Below, piece after piece: positions 40,491 to 52,869 of a stretch of 64,000 bases of DNA. This stretch comes from Deltaproteobacteria bacterium (GTDB lineage: Bacteria > JADJOY01): contig JADJOY010000032.1 in the NCBI GenBank assembly GCA_016713535.1, positions 1 through 64,000 of the forward strand, given 5' to 3'. The notes below the pieces were generated by a model, which did not search any database, was not told where the DNA came from, and saw only the letters and a program-made list of their open reading frames with translations. Within the stretch, counting starts at the first letter, position 1, and each line of letters starts with the position of its first letter. The position numbers and the translations under genes were made by a program.

Positions 40491-41453
40491 ATGCTCGCTT
40501 ACGTGCTGCGCCGCCTGCTCTACGGGGTCGTCACCGTGCTCGGCGTGCTGCTGTTCCTCTTCATCTTGTTCTTCTCGGTGGCGAGCCCCGACAACATGGC
40601 GAGGCGCGCGGTGGGCGAGAAGGCGTCGCCCAAGGTGATCGAGAACTGGAAGAAGGAGCATGGCTACGATCGTCCGCTGTGGCCGTGGCAGGACCCCAAG
40701 TCGAACCTGCTCTTCGATCACTTCCGCAAGGCGCTCACCTTCGAGTTCGGCAAGAGCGACGCGGACAGCGCGCCGATCGTCGAGCGGCTCAAGGCCGGCG
40801 CGGGTCCGAGCCTGACGCTCACCGTGCCGCTCTTCGTGCTCGGCGTGCTGATCGGGGTGCCGCTCTCGCTCTTCGTGGCGTTCTTCCGCAACACCTACAT
40901 CGACCGCATGGGGCTGGTGCTGTGCGTGGTCGCGATGAGCGTCTCGATCCTGCTCTACATCGTGGGTGCGCAGTTCCTGATCGGGAAGCTCCTCAAGTGG
41001 TTCCCGATCTCGGGCTTCGACCGCTCGATCGCCGTGATCGCGCGCTTCGTGGCGATGCCGATCGTGGTGGGGCTCGCGGCCGAGCTGGGCGCCGAGATCC
41101 GCCTCTACCGCACCGTCTTCGTCGAGGAGACGAGCCGCGACTACGTGCGCACCGCGCGCGCCAAGGGCTGCGGCGAGGCGCGGGTGATGGGCCGCCACGT
41201 GCTGCGCAACGCGCTCATCCCCGTGCTCACCAACGTGGTGATCCAGATCCCGTTCCTGTTCACGGGCGCGCTCTTGCTCGAGTCGTTCTTCGGCATCCCG
41301 GGCCTCGGCTCGGTGACCGTCGACGCGATCCAGGGGAACGACTTCTCGACCCTGCGCACGATGGTCTACATCGGGGCGTTGCTGTTCGTGGTGGCGCAGA
41401 TCCTGACCGACGTTTCGTACGCCCTCGTCGACCCCCGCGTGCGACTGGAATGA
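40491..41453 (+). CDS. oppB: Opp-type ABC transporter permease (OppB)
   Basis: 320-residue permease with six membrane helices. The first lies at residues 8-30. A periplasmic loop of about 70 residues follows, then the BPD_transp_1 core with the EAA-type coupling motif (DYVRTARAKGCGEARVMGRHVLRNALIP) near residues 218-245. It pairs with OppC to form the channel. ATG immediately follows the oppA stop, so translation is continuous. The gap to oppC carries a pair of opposed hairpins. Confidence 0.92.
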   Translation: MLAYVLRRLLYGVVTVLGVLLFLFILFFSVASPDNMARRAVGEKASPKVIENWKKEHGYDRPLWPWQDPKSNLLFDHFRKALTFEFGKSDADSAPIVERLKAGAGPSLTLTVPLFVLGVLIGVPLSLFVAFFRNTYIDRMGLVLCVVAMSVSILLYIVGAQFLIGKLLKWFPISGFDRSIAVIARFVAMPIVVGLAAELGAEIRLYRTVFVEETSRDYVRTARAKGCGEARVMGRHVLRNALIPVLTNVVIQIPFLFTGALLLESFFGIPGLGSVTVDAIQGNDFSTLRTMVYIGALLFVVAQILTDVSYALVDPRVRLE

Positions 41454-41479
41454 GCGCGGGCGGAGGGCTCCCCGTGGAG

Positions 41480-41529
41480 GGTCGCGATCCTTCGCGACCG
41501 GACCCTGGCGGCCGCGAGGGACCGCGGCC
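41480..41529. repeat. Two opposed RTCCYT-loop hairpins in the oppB-oppC gap
   Basis: GGTCGCG (41480-41486), loop ATCCTT, CGCGACC (41493-41499); then inverted GGCCGCG (41510-41516), loop AGGGAC, CGCGGCC (41523-41529). The second is the exact inverse of 27927-27946. The first differs by a compensated C-to-T/G-to-A pair. They lie between two genes of one operon, so a simple terminator role would cut the operon; attenuation or mRNA processing is possible. Confidence 0.5.
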
Positions 41530-41549
41530 CTCCATGCGATGAGCACCCC

Positions 41550-42575
41550 ATGAACGAGCCCTGGATGATCTCCAACCTGGTGGTCGTGGCGATGCTGGTG
41601 GGCGCCGTGGGGGTGGCGCGCGCCATCCGCCGCGACCGCCTGTGGCTCGAGGCCTCGCGCGACCTGGTGCGGCGCCGCCCGGTCGCGCTGGTGGTGATCG
41701 CGCTCTACCTGGTCGTGGCGCTCGTCGACTCGGTGCGCTGGGTGGGCGGCGCCGCCGTGGGCGGCGACGCGGTGGCCGCTCACGAGGCCCGCAGCCCCAT
41801 CGACCGCCTGTTCGCAGGCTCGCAGGAGAAGAGCTACTCGGCGCCGTTCGCGAAGGTCGAGTTCTACGGCGGCGCACCGCTCGAGCATCCCGGCAAGCAC
41901 CCGCTCGGCACCGACGTGCTCGGGCGCGACTGCCTGTACCTGCTGCTCAAGGGCGCGCGCGTGGCGCTCCTGATCGGCGGCGTGACCAGCCTGATCGCGA
42001 TCCCGCTCGCGCTGCTGTTCGGGGTGTCGGCCGGCTTCGTCGGCGGCAAGGTCGACGACGCGGTGTTCTTCGTCATGTCCACCCTCGCGTCGATGCCGGC
42101 GCTGCTCCTGGTGATCGCGCTGGTGATGGCGCTCGGACGCGGCACGCTGCAGGTGTGCATCGCCCTCGGCGTCACGAGCTGGGTCAACTTCTGCCGCATG
42201 TCGCGCGGCGAGACCTTCAAGCTGCGCGAGATGGAGTACGTGCAGGCGGCGCGCGCCCTCGGCGTGAGCGAGGTGCGGATCGTGTTCCGCCACATCCTGC
42301 CCAACCTGTCGCACCTGATCGTGATCACCTTCGTGCTCACGTTCTCCGGCCTGGTGCTCTCGGAGGCGGTGCTCTCGTTCCTCGGCATCGGCGTGCAGGG
42401 GAGCTGGGGGCAGATGATCGACCGCGCCCGCGACGAGCTCGCCCGCGAGCCCGCGGTGTGGTGGAACCTGACCGCGGCCGGCATCGCGCTCCTGGTGCTG
42501 ATCCTCGCCGTGAACGTGGTCGGCGACGCGATCCGCGACGTCCTCGACCCGCGCACGCTGCGCGAGAACCAGTGA
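41550..42575 (+). CDS. oppC: Opp-type ABC transporter permease (OppC)
   Basis: 341-residue permease. Two helices at the N-terminus precede the family signature HPLGTDVLGRDCL at about residue 112. The transmembrane core follows with its coupling motif (EYVQAARALGVSEVRIVFRHILPN) near residues 230-253. It forms the channel with OppB. It begins 96 bases after oppB, separated by hairpins, and ends 28 bases before the ATPase gene. Confidence 0.92.
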   Translation: MNEPWMISNLVVVAMLVGAVGVARAIRRDRLWLEASRDLVRRRPVALVVIALYLVVALVDSVRWVGGAAVGGDAVAAHEARSPIDRLFAGSQEKSYSAPFAKVEFYGGAPLEHPGKHPLGTDVLGRDCLYLLLKGARVALLIGGVTSLIAIPLALLFGVSAGFVGGKVDDAVFFVMSTLASMPALLLVIALVMALGRGTLQVCIALGVTSWVNFCRMSRGETFKLREMEYVQAARALGVSEVRIVFRHILPNLSHLIVITFVLTFSGLVLSEAVLSFLGIGVQGSWGQMIDRARDELAREPAVWWNLTAAGIALLVLILAVNVVGDAIRDVLDPRTLRENQ

Positions 42576-42603
42576 TACCCGACCCGCGCCGAGAGCCTCC
42601 CCG

Positions 42604-43577
42604 ATGCCGCCGCTGCTGACCGTCTCGGACCTCACCACCACCTTCCCCAGCGACGGGCGACGTGTGCCCGTGGTCGACCACGTGAGCTTCACGATCGAGC
42701 GCGGCGAGGTGTTCGCGCTGGTCGGCGAGTCCGGGTGCGGCAAGTCGATGAGCGCGCTCAGCCTGCTGCGCCTCGTGCCCAAGCCGGGGCGCATCGACGC
42801 CGGCTCGATCGTCCTCGAAGGACGCGACGTCCTGGCGCTCTCGGTCAACGAGATGCGCGCGGTGCGCGGCTTCGACATCGCGATGATCTTCCAGGAACCG
42901 ATGACGAGCCTGAACCCGGTGGTGCCGTGCGGCGCGCAGGTGGTCGAGGCCATCCGCCTCCACGAGAAGGTCACCAAGGCGGCGGCGCGCGAGCGCACCG
43001 TGGCGCTCTTCAAGCGCGTCGGCATCCCCGATCCCGAGCAGCGCTTCGACGCCTACCCGCATCAGCTCTCGGGCGGCCTCAAGCAGCGCGTGATGATCGC
43101 GATGGCGCTCTCGACCCACCCCAAGCTCCTGATCGCCGACGAGCCCACCACGGCCCTCGACGTGACCATCCAGGCGCAGATCCTCGAGCTGCTCCGCGAC
43201 CTCCGCCGCGACCTCGGCATGACGATCATCCTCATCACCCACGACCTCGGCGTGGTGAGCGAGCTCGCCGACCGGGTCGCGGTCATGTACGCCGGGCGCA
43301 TCGTCGAGACCGGCCGCACCCGCGACGTCATCGACGCGCCGCTGCACCCCTACACGCGCGGCCTGGTGCGCTCGATCCCGGCGCGCGCGCCGCGCGGCGT
43401 GCGGCTCCACGAGATCGCCGGCGTGGTGCCTCCGCCCACCGAGTGGCCGGACGGCTGTCGCTTCGCCAACCGCTGCCCGGCGGTGCTCGCCTACTGCGCC
43501 GAGCGCGTGCCTCCCGTCGAGACCCGCGAGCGCGACCACCAGGTGTGGTGCCACGCGGTCACCGCGGGGCTCCTGCC

Positions 43578-43581
<4 letters not shown>
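42604..43581 (+). CDS. oppD: Opp-type ABC transporter ATPase (OppD)
   Basis: 325-residue ATPase with Walker [10 protein letters not shown]-loop [10 protein letters not shown], signature LSGGLKQR, Walker [13 protein letters not shown] and switch His in ITHDLG. The C-terminal oligopeptide-transporter extension has the four-cysteine pattern typical of OppD/DppD ([14 protein letters not shown]), which in relatives binds an iron-sulfur cluster. The stop overlaps the oppF start (ATGA). Confidence 0.95.
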
Positions 43582-44585
<1,004 letters not shown>

Positions 44586-44659
44586 AACCCACGGGACGCC
44601 CTGGAGCGCCCCCGCTCCGTCGGAGCGGAAGCCAATCGAGTGGCGTTCACCGAGTTTCG

Positions 44660-44688
44660 TTGACTCGTCACTCCCCGCTTGTTAGCGT
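44660..44688 (+). promoter_or_regulatory. Possible sigma-70-type promoter
   Basis: TTGACT (44660-44665), 17-base spacer, TAGCGT (44683-44688), about 31 bases before the ATG at 44719. A short hairpin (GGCGCT/GGCGCC) follows. It suggests that the second half of the Opp locus has its own transcription start. Confidence 0.4.
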
Positions 44689-44718
44689 CGAAATCGGCGC
44701 TCCGGCGCCACCGACATC

Positions 44719-45888
44719 ATGACGTCCTCGTCCCCTCAGCGGGTTCCGATCGGGCAGCTCTTGATGGCCCGCAAGGCCATCTCGCAGCTCGAGCTCAACG
44801 CCGGGCTCGCTCACCAGAACCGCTGGGGCGGCAAGCTCGGCACGATCCTCAACAAGCTCGGCTTCATCAAGGAGTCGACGCTCAACCAGGTGCTGAGCGA
44901 GATCTTCCAGATGCCGGTCGTCAGCCTCGCGCAGACCGAGGTCGAGATGGACGCGCTGGAGCTCGTCCCGGCGGCGTTCGCTCGCGATCACTCGGTGCTG
45001 CCGCTCAAGCTCGAGCGCGCCCCGCGCAAGGTGCTGCACCTCGCGGTCTCGCGCCCCGAGGACACCGCGTCGGTCGACGAGCTCAAGTTCCTGTCCGGCA
45101 TCCCGCAGGTGCGGACCTACCTGGCCGGCGAGACCGAGCTGCAAGGCGCGATCTCGAAGTGCTATTCGGCCGCACCGGTGCCGGGAAAGAAGATCCGCCT
45201 CGGTGGAGTCGAGCTCGACACCGCCCACCACCCCTCGAAGGAGATGGTGATCGAGCGCTTCAGCAAGGAAGAGCTGATCCGCGCGATCGACACCCGCGAC
45301 CAGGGCGTCGCCGGGACCCTCGAGGAAATGGGCATCCTCGACATCCTCCAGATCCTCGGCGCGGGCGGGAAGACCGTCGCCATCCACCTGAGCGGTCCAC
45401 TCGGCAACGCTCGCATCTTCCTCACCGACGGGCACATCGTTCACGCCGAGACCGACCACGTCCAGGGCCCCCAGGCCGCGTACGAGCTGGTGAACTGGAT
45501 CGCCGGGACGTTCACGCTCAAGCCCCACCCGCCCGAGGTCCAGCGCACCATCTTCGAGAGCAACGATGCGCTCATCCTCGAGGGCCTGCGCCGGGCCGAC
45601 GAGCGCGAGGCGGACGATGGCGGCATCTCGCGGCTCCACTTCTACGAGCCGCCCACCACCAACGTGGTGGTCCCGCCTGCGCCGAATCCGGCCCCCGAGG
45701 TGGCACACGGCCCGTCGCACCCACCTGCGGCGGGCGCGACGGCGGCCGTGCCTCCGCCCGCGAGCGCGCCAGCCGATCCGGAGATGCTGTCGGTCGACAA
45801 GCAGATCCGGCTCCTGTTGCGGATCCTGGTACGGAAGGGCCTGCTGACCGAAACCGAAGCTCGCGCCATCCTGTACGGGAAGGTGTGA
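44719..45888 (+). CDS. MshEN-DUF4388 (PATAN) regulatory protein
   Basis: 389-residue cytoplasmic protein. Residues 5-150 form a GspE N-terminal (MshEN-like) domain with the repeated patterns [20 protein letters not shown] and [20 protein letters not shown]; some MshEN domains bind cyclic di-GMP. Residues about 180-290 match DUF4388/PATAN ([26 protein letters not shown]), a domain common in myxobacterial regulators. A Pro-rich linker leads to a C-terminal helical segment ([23 protein letters not shown]). It lies between two pairs of Opp ATPases, so a link between signalling and transport is possible but unproven. Confidence 0.82.
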   Translation: MTSSSPQRVPIGQLLMARKAISQLELNAGLAHQNRWGGKLGTILNKLGFIKESTLNQVLSEIFQMPVVSLAQTEVEMDALELVPAAFARDHSVLPLKLERAPRKVLHLAVSRPEDTASVDELKFLSGIPQVRTYLAGETELQGAISKCYSAAPVPGKKIRLGGVELDTAHHPSKEMVIERFSKEELIRAIDTRDQGVAGTLEEMGILDILQILGAGGKTVAIHLSGPLGNARIFLTDGHIVHAETDHVQGPQAAYELVNWIAGTFTLKPHPPEVQRTIFESNDALILEGLRRADEREADDGGISRLHFYEPPTTNVVVPPAPNPAPEVAHGPSHPPAAGATAAVPPPASAPADPEMLSVDKQIRLLLRILVRKGLLTETEARAILYGKV

Positions 45889-45965
45889 GCCGGTCCGCGT
45901 AGCTGCGCCGTGGAGGCGGACGCGCGCGGCCGGCGCAGCGCCCCGCGCCACCCGAGGCCCGATCC

Positions 45966-46991
<1,026 letters not shown>

Positions 46992-46995
<4 letters not shown>

Positions 46996-48011
46996 CCGCC
47001 GCCGCGCACGCCAGCCAACACGCCGGTCCAGCTTCGCGCGAGACCGCCGAGCCGCTGCTCGTCACCCGCGATCTCACCAAGAGCTTCCCGGTGCGCGCGG
47101 GAATGCTCTCGGGACGGCGCGGCGAGGTGCGCGCCGTCGATCACGTGAGCATCGAGGTGTGGCCGGGCGAGACCCTCGGGCTGGTGGGCGAGAGCGGCTG
47201 CGGGAAGTCCACGCTCGGCCGCCTGGTGTTGCGCCTGATCGAGCCCACCTCGGGCTCGGTGCTCTTTCGGGGGCGTGACGTGGCGGCACTCTCGCGCGCC
47301 GAGCTCAAGGCCTTCCGCAAGCGGATGCAGATCGTCTTCCAGGACCCGTACGCGAGCCTGAACCCGCGCATGACGGTCGGCGAGGCGCTGGAGGAGCCGT
47401 TCGTGATCCACGGCGTCGGGACTCGCGCCGAGCGCCGCGAGCGCGTCACCGAGCTGCTCCACCGCGTCGGGCTCACGCCCGAGCACGCCTCCCACTACCC
47501 CCACGAGTTCAGCGGCGGCCAGCGCCAGCGCGTCGGCATCGCGCGCGCGCTCGCGCTGGATCCCGAGCTGATCGTCGCCGACGAGCCGGTGAGCGCCCTC
47601 GACGTCTCGATCCAGGCACAGGTCCTCAACCTGCTGGCCGACCTGCAGCGCGAGCTCCACCTCACGATGCTCTTCATCTCTCACGACCTGCGCGTGGTGC
47701 GGCACATGAGCCGGCGGGTCGCGGTGATGTACCTGGGCCGGCTGATCGAGGTCGCCCCGACCGCCACGATCTTCTCCGCGCCCGCCCACCCTTACACGCG
47801 GCTCTTGCTCGAGTCGGTGCCGGACCCCGACCCGCGCCGCCGGCGCAGAGCGGCGGTGCCGGTCGGCGACGTGCCGAGTCCGATCGATCCGCCCACCGGC
47901 TGCCACTTCCACCCACGCTGCCCGCTCGCCCAGGAGCGCTGCCGTGTCGAGGCGCCGGGCCTCACGCCACGCGGCCCCGAGCACGCCGCGGCCTGCTGGG
48001 CGAACACGTGA
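46992..48011 (+). CDS. Second OppF-like ABC transporter ATPase
   Basis: 339-residue ATPase with Walker [10 protein letters not shown]-loop [11 protein letters not shown], signature FSGGQRQR, Walker [13 protein letters not shown] and switch ISHDLR. The Cys-containing extension is [15 protein letters not shown]. It pairs with the second OppD-like ATPase, overlapping by four bases. No second set of permeases is seen nearby, so this pair either serves the same permeases or permeases encoded elsewhere. GTGA overlap with the HEAT gene downstream. Confidence 0.93.
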
Positions 48012-49489
48012 GGCCGGGTCCGCGACCCTCCCTCCGCCGAGGCACGCCGACGGCGGCGCCGTGCGTGGTGGTTCCTTGCCTCGCGGCGGTGCTGGTCGCT
48101 GTCGCCGGCACGGCGCGCGCCGCGGCGAACGGGCCAGGCGAGCGCTTCGACGAGCTGCTCGCCGCGGGCGACCGCGCGGGTCTCGAGGTGCTGGTGCAGG
48201 GGCTGGCGGCACGAGAGCCGCCAGCACCCCTCGACGCGGAGCAGGTGAGCGTGGTGGCGGCGTGGGAGATCGTGACCGACACCGGCACCACCGGCCTCGG
48301 TCGCTACCAGGACCTGGCGCGGGCGCCTGGCGACCCGAAGTGGCGGATCCTCGAGGAGCTCAGCGAGCGCGTGCTGGCGCTCGCGCTCGTCGATCCCGGC
48401 GAGGACAAGCGCGGCTTCGCCATCGAGGAGATCGAGGACACCGGCCTCGAGCGCTTCATCGAGCCGCTCGACCGTGTCGTCGAGCGCGACCCGTCGCTCG
48501 ACACCCGCACCGCCGCTGCCCACGCCATCCGCCGTATCGGCGGGCGCAAGGCGCGCGCCGCCCTGCGCGCCGACCTCGCGAGCGAGGACGTACGGGTACG
48601 GCGCCTCGCCGCCGACGAGCTCGCGCGCATGAACGACAACACCGCGCTGCGCTACCTGCGCCGCGAGGCGCGCACCGGCACGCGCGACGACAAGCTGTGG
48701 GCCACCGAGCGCCTCGGCCGCCTCGGCGATCCATCCGCGTTCACGGTGCTGGAGACGCTCATCCAGGACCCCGAGGCGTGGTATCGCGCCGAGGTGGTGC
48801 GCGTCCTCGACAAGTACGACGATCCCCGCACCATCCCGGTGCTGCGCGTCGGCCTCGAGGACTCCTCCGACGAGGTGCGGCTCATCGCCGCCGCCGCCCT
48901 CGCCGACCTCAAGGACGCGACCGGCCTACCGCTGCTGCGCGACTTCGCGCGCTCCAAGCATCCCACCCAGCGGGTGCGCGCGTTCGAGAAGCTCGCGGTG
49001 CTCGACGACGCCGAGTCGGTGCCGCTGCTCCGCGAAGCCCTCGGTGACCCGAGCGAGCTGGTCCGCGACCAGGCCGCGCTCGCGCTGGAGAAGATGGGCG
49101 ACCCGCAGGGACGGGCCTACGTGACGCAGAAGCAAGGCACCTTCGGCTCGCTCGGCGCGCTCGCGGGCGCGCTGCTCGCGGGGCGCCGGGCGGCGCCCGA
49201 CCAGCCGCCTCCACCGCCACCCGAGGTGGCGGTCGAGACGCCCACGGTCGATCGCTACCAGCGCGCCCAGGCGCTCCGCGAGCTCGGTCAGATGGGCGCC
49301 GCGGGCGTGAGTGGGATCCGTACCGGCCTCGCCGACCCGGACCCCCTCGTGCGTCAGACCGCGTCGCGCGCGCTCGGCAAGAGCGGCGGCGAGACCGAGG
49401 TCGAGACGCTCGTGCCGCTGCTCGGCGACTCCGACACTCGAGTACGCTTCGCCGCCGCCGCCGCCATCCTGTCGATCCTCTCCCGATGA
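48008..49489 (+). CDS. Exported HEAT-repeat protein
   Basis: 493-residue protein. A signal peptide (about residues 1-38, hydrophobic [16 protein letters not shown], cut after ARAAA) is followed by at least nine HEAT/PBS-lyase-like repeats (e.g. [21 protein letters not shown], then [22 protein letters not shown]). A Pro-rich linker breaks the array near residue 405. It should be periplasmic. GTG 48008 overlaps the ATPase stop, and its own stop overlaps the sulfatase-family start, so it is co-translated with both. It resembles the HEAT parts of the two kinases but has no kinase domain. Confidence 0.78.
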   Translation: MRPGPRPSLRRGTPTAAPCVVVPCLAAVLVAVAGTARAAANGPGERFDELLAAGDRAGLEVLVQGLAAREPPAPLDAEQVSVVAAWEIVTDTGTTGLGRYQDLARAPGDPKWRILEELSERVLALALVDPGEDKRGFAIEEIEDTGLERFIEPLDRVVERDPSLDTRTAAAHAIRRIGGRKARAALRADLASEDVRVRRLAADELARMNDNTALRYLRREARTGTRDDKLWATERLGRLGDPSAFTVLETLIQDPEAWYRAEVVRVLDKYDDPRTIPVLRVGLEDSSDEVRLIAAAALADLKDATGLPLLRDFARSKHPTQRVRAFEKLAVLDDAESVPLLREALGDPSELVRDQAALALEKMGDPQGRAYVTQKQGTFGSLGALAGALLAGRRAAPDQPPPPPPEVAVETPTVDRYQRAQALRELGQMGAAGVSGIRTGLADPDPLVRQTASRALGKSGGETEVETLVPLLGDSDTRVRFAAAAAILSILSR

Positions 49490-51549
49490 CCACACGACCT
49501 TCCGGATCCTGGGCGCGCGAGCTGCGCGCCGCCCTCGCCCTCGGCGCCTCCGCCGGCGTGACGTGGGGGACGTTCGAGGACGTCCGCATCATGGCCCGGC
49601 GCTTCCACGTGCTGGGCACGCTCACGCCCGAGAACCTGGCGCTGTTGCGGCCCGAGGTGCTCCTCGAGGCCATGGGGCTCTACGCCGCGCTCTTCGCGAC
49701 GTTCCTGGTGCTCGTCACGGCGGTGCGCGCGGTGCTCGGGCGGCCGTCACGCGACGAGACCTCGAGCGTCGCCGAGCTCATGGGCTGGATCCTGCCCTTC
49801 TTCCTGCTCATGGCGTGGCGGCTCGCCATGAAGCTCGCCCTCGCCGGCAACCCGTACCTGACCAAGGTGCCGAACCCGTCCGCCGCGCAGTGGGCGGCGT
49901 TCGCCGCGGTGTCGCTGGGGGTGGCGCTCGGCGTGGGCGGAGCGCTCGCGCGGGTCGCGCGCGTGGCGTTCCTGGCGCCCCTCTTCCGGGTCGCATTCCA
50001 CGCGCGTCTCGCGGCGCTGCTGGTGGTGCTCCTCGGGCTGCCGTCGGTCTATCCGCTGATCGCGGTGCCACGGCCCGCCGAGACGGCGCTCGGCCGCAAG
50101 CTCGACGTCGAGCGCGACGCCGGCGCTCCCGCCCGCGACTGGAACGTGCTGGTGGTGGTGCTCGACACCACCCGCGCCGACCACCTCACGCCCTACGGCT
50201 ACGCCCGCGACACGACACCCTTCCTGACCACGCTCGCGGCGCAAGGCGTGCTGTTCGAGAACGCGCGCACGGTGGCGCCGTGGACGCTGCCCGCGCACAC
50301 CTCGCTCTTCACCGGGCTCTACCCGGCGAGCCACCACGTCCTCGCCAAGCACCTCTTCCTCGCGGCCGACGTGCCGACCCTCGCCGAGGTGCTCGGCTCT
50401 GCCGGCTACCAGACCGCGTGCTTCACCAACAACCCGTGGCTCGGAGGGCTGTCGGGCACGCACCGCGGCTTCGCGCACTTCGAGCCGGTGTGGAAGCAGC
50501 TTCATGCGCTCCACCACAGCATCTTCGACCTTCTCCCGCTCCGGGTGCTCGCGGACTTCCGCTCGGGAGTCCACGACGACGGCTCCGCCTTCACCCTCGC
50601 GCGGGTACGGAGCTGGCTCGACGACCGCGACCCCGCGCGGCCGTTCTTCGCGTTCGTGAACCTCATGGAGGCGCACCAGCCGAACTGGAACGGTCCGGGC
50701 TCGAAGCGCTACCTGCCGAGCGACCTCACCGAGAAGGACCTCGCCGACATGCGCATGGACTCGAAGCTCTACGAGTCCGGACGCGTGAAGCTCGACGCTC
50801 GCCAGCTCCAGATCCAGAAGGACCTCTACGACGGCGAGCTGACCTACCTCGACGGCCAGCTCGCGCGGCTGATCGACTCGCTGCGCGACGCCGGCGCTCT
50901 CGACCGGACGCTGCTGGTGATCACCGCCGATCACGGCGAGCTCTTCGGCGAGCAGGGCCAGATGGGCCACCAGTTCGCGCTCTGGGAACCGCTCCTCCAC
51001 GTGCCGCTGATCGTCGTCGCGCCCGACCACCCCGAGGTGGTCGCGCGCGGCGTGCGCAGCGACTACCCGGCGCAGCTCGTCGACGTGCCGGCGACGGTCA
51101 CGCGGCTGCTCGGGGTACGCGCGGCTGGCTTCGCGCGCGAAGGGATCTCACTGGCGCCGGTGCTGGCCGGCACGGGGCGGCCCGACCCACGCAAGCAGCT
51201 CGCCCAGTACGAGGTGCCCGACTTCGCGATCCGCGTGTTCCACGAGGTCTACCCCGAGCTCGAGCCGTGGTCGTTCGGCGGCGACCTGGCGGCGCTGATC
51301 GACGGCCCGTGGAAGGTGATCCAGCGCTTCCAGAACGGCTCGCGGACCGCCACCTCGCTCTATCGCCTCCCCGACGAGGGCACCGACCTGGCGCGCGACG
51401 AGCCCGCCACCCTCGACGTGATGACCCAGACCCTCGACGGGTGGCTCGCCGAGCACAAGGCCATCAACGGCGTCAGGCCGGCCGGCGGCGCCCGCACCAT
51501 GACCCCGGAAGAGATTCAGGCGATGAAGGCCCTCGGCTACGCGGGCTGA
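49486..51549 (+). CDS. Membrane sulfatase-superfamily enzyme with Thr nucleophile
   Basis: 687-residue alkaline-phosphatase-superfamily protein. Five or so membrane helices (residues 15-200) precede a periplasmic catalytic domain. Metal ligands appear in VVLDTTRADH (Asp227) and TADHGE (Asp482, His483). At the position where arylsulfatases carry the formylglycine Cys/Ser it has Thr267 (WTLPAHTSLFTG), as in LtaS and EptA phosphotransferases. It is therefore more likely a phospho- or phosphoglycerol-type transferase or hydrolase than a sulfatase. The C-terminus ends in MTPEEIQAMKALGYAG, a common tail in this group. Co-translated with the HEAT protein. Confidence 0.8.
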   Translation: MTTRPSGSWARELRAALALGASAGVTWGTFEDVRIMARRFHVLGTLTPENLALLRPEVLLEAMGLYAALFATFLVLVTAVRAVLGRPSRDETSSVAELMGWILPFFLLMAWRLAMKLALAGNPYLTKVPNPSAAQWAAFAAVSLGVALGVGGALARVARVAFLAPLFRVAFHARLAALLVVLLGLPSVYPLIAVPRPAETALGRKLDVERDAGAPARDWNVLVVVLDTTRADHLTPYGYARDTTPFLTTLAAQGVLFENARTVAPWTLPAHTSLFTGLYPASHHVLAKHLFLAADVPTLAEVLGSAGYQTACFTNNPWLGGLSGTHRGFAHFEPVWKQLHALHHSIFDLLPLRVLADFRSGVHDDGSAFTLARVRSWLDDRDPARPFFAFVNLMEAHQPNWNGPGSKRYLPSDLTEKDLADMRMDSKLYESGRVKLDARQLQIQKDLYDGELTYLDGQLARLIDSLRDAGALDRTLLVITADHGELFGEQGQMGHQFALWEPLLHVPLIVVAPDHPEVVARGVRSDYPAQLVDVPATVTRLLGVRAAGFAREGISLAPVLAGTGRPDPRKQLAQYEVPDFAIRVFHEVYPELEPWSFGGDLAALIDGPWKVIQRFQNGSRTATSLYRLPDEGTDLARDEPATLDVMTQTLDGWLAEHKAINGVRPAGGARTMTPEEIQAMKALGYAG

Positions 51550-51582
51550 GACCGCCCCGTCTGCGGCACCGGATCACCCGCT

Positions 51583-52869
51583 TCAGGGCTGCGGTCCCTG
51601 GCAGCCGCCACGCCACGAGCGAAGCGCGTGCCGCGGCAGGGGGGCAGGGCCCCGCCGAGACCGCGCCTCAGCGCATGTCGAGCGACCACAACAGCCCGTG
51701 CAGCGCCTGGCCTTGGCGAGCTTCGAGCGCTCGGTGCGCTCCATCAGGAAGAAGATCAGCGACTGGATCGGATCGATCGCGCGCGAGGAGCCGATCGCCG
51801 CCAGCAGGTCCTGATCCTTGGCTTCCGGCGAGAGAGTGGCGCCGGTCGAGCCGCGCAGCACGCAGCGCCGGCAGTAGAGCGGCGGGTTCGACGAGTTCAC
51901 CTTGCGGCGCAGCTTGCGGTACCTGCGGCCGTTCCAGATGGTCGCAAACGAGTCCTTCGAGAGGTCGCCGAGCACCTGGTCCGAGACGCAGCACGGGTGC
52001 ACCAGGCCCTTCTCGTCGATGCTCACCGAGGTCCACGGGTGGATGCACGGGTCGCGCGCCGGCACCTCGAGCTTCACCTTGCTGTTGGTCTTCATCGCCG
52101 GCACTTCGAAGACCGCCGGCGTGATCAGCGTGAGCGAGGCGCCATCCGCGAGCTTGCGGCACTCCTCGAACACCCGGTTGGCCTCGGCGCGGTGGTAGAC
52201 GAGCGACTGGTAGCGCTGCGCCTCGGTCTGCGGCATCAGGTTCGACATGCGCACGCCGTCGAGCCGGAGCTCGAGCGCCATCTGCACCACGTCGGGCATG
52301 TCGAGGAGGTTGTCGAGGAAGACGGTGGGCGACGCCCACACCTGTGCGCCGGTCGCGGCGTGGCGATCGCGGGCCTCGACGGCACCGCGGATGCTCGCCA
52401 TCAGGTTCTCGTAGCCGCGTCCGCGGATGCGCTTGTGGCCAGCCTCGGTGGCGGCGTCCATCGAGAAGTCGATGACCGCGCCGGCGGCCGCGAGGCGGTC
52501 GATCTGATCTGGGCGCAGCAACGTGCCGTTGGTGATGATCCACGGCCTGAGCCCCGGTCGCTGGATGCGCGCGTAGAACTCGTCGAAGTTCCGCGCCAGC
52601 ACCGCCTCGCCGTTGTTGTTGCCGCCGATCTTGACGGTCTCGAGAGTCGGCACCACGTCGCGGACGATGTGCTCGATCACCTCGAGCGACATGTCCGGCG
52701 CGTCGTCGGGAATCTTCGGGACGCTGCGGATCGGGCAGTGGGTGCAGTAGAGGTTGCAGCGGCCGGTGGGCGTGATCCACGCGAACACGGGGCCGTGCGC
52801 GGAGACCTCGGCGCGCTGCTCCATCGCGCGTCGCGACTCCTCGCTCGGCGGGGGAAACGGATAGCTCAT
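51583..52869 (-). CDS. Radical SAM/SPASM-domain protein
   Basis: Radical SAM enzyme of roughly 400 residues. CNLYCTHC near residue 36 binds the catalytic iron-sulfur cluster. A SPASM-type C-terminal part has further cysteines (DPCIHPW, HPCCVSDQ, YCRRCVLRG) for an auxiliary cluster. The family modifies peptides or synthesises cofactors; the substrate is unknown and no precursor peptide was recognised nearby. ATG 52869 begins MSYPFPPPSEE. The end is uncertain: this frame runs on through an intergenic hairpin to 51583. A frame break near 51710 would instead give LHGLLWSLDMR and a stop at 51668, which looks more natural. Confidence 0.8.
   Translation of the reverse strand: MSYPFPPPSEESRRAMEQRAEVSAHGPVFAWITPTGRCNLYCTHCPIRSVPKIPDDAPDMSLEVIEHIVRDVVPTLETVKIGGNNNGEAVLARNFDEFYARIQRPGLRPWIITNGTLLRPDQIDRLAAAGAVIDFSMDAATEAGHKRIRGRGYENLMASIRGAVEARDRHAATGAQVWASPTVFLDNLLDMPDVVQMALELRLDGVRMSNLMPQTEAQRYQSLVYHRAEANRVFEECRKLADGASLTLITPAVFEVPAMKTNSKVKLEVPARDPCIHPWTSVSIDEKGLVHPCCVSDQVLGDLSKDSFATIWNGRRYRKLRRKVNSSNPPLYCRRCVLRGSTGATLSPEAKDQDLLAAIGSSRAIDPIQSLIFFLMERTERSKLAKARRCTGCCGRSTCAEARSRRGPAPLPRHALRSWRGGCQGPQP
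51587..51606. repeat. RTCCYT-loop hairpin variant
   Basis: GGCTGC (51587-51592), loop GGTCCCTG, GCAGCC (51601-51606). The stem differs from those at 27927 and 41480 by compensated changes while the GTCCCT loop is kept. It lies between the convergent sulfatase-family and radical SAM genes. Confidence 0.4.

Noticed and set aside
38748-43025. A very long minus-strand open frame (about 1425 codons)
   Set aside because: It lies antisense to oppA, oppB, oppC and oppD, which have full family motifs; high GC leaves long shadow frames. Its translation is His/Asp/Val/Arg-rich with no domain.
49486-51549. A true arylsulfatase
   Set aside because: Thr stands at the formylglycine position, which points to the phosphotransferase-type branch.
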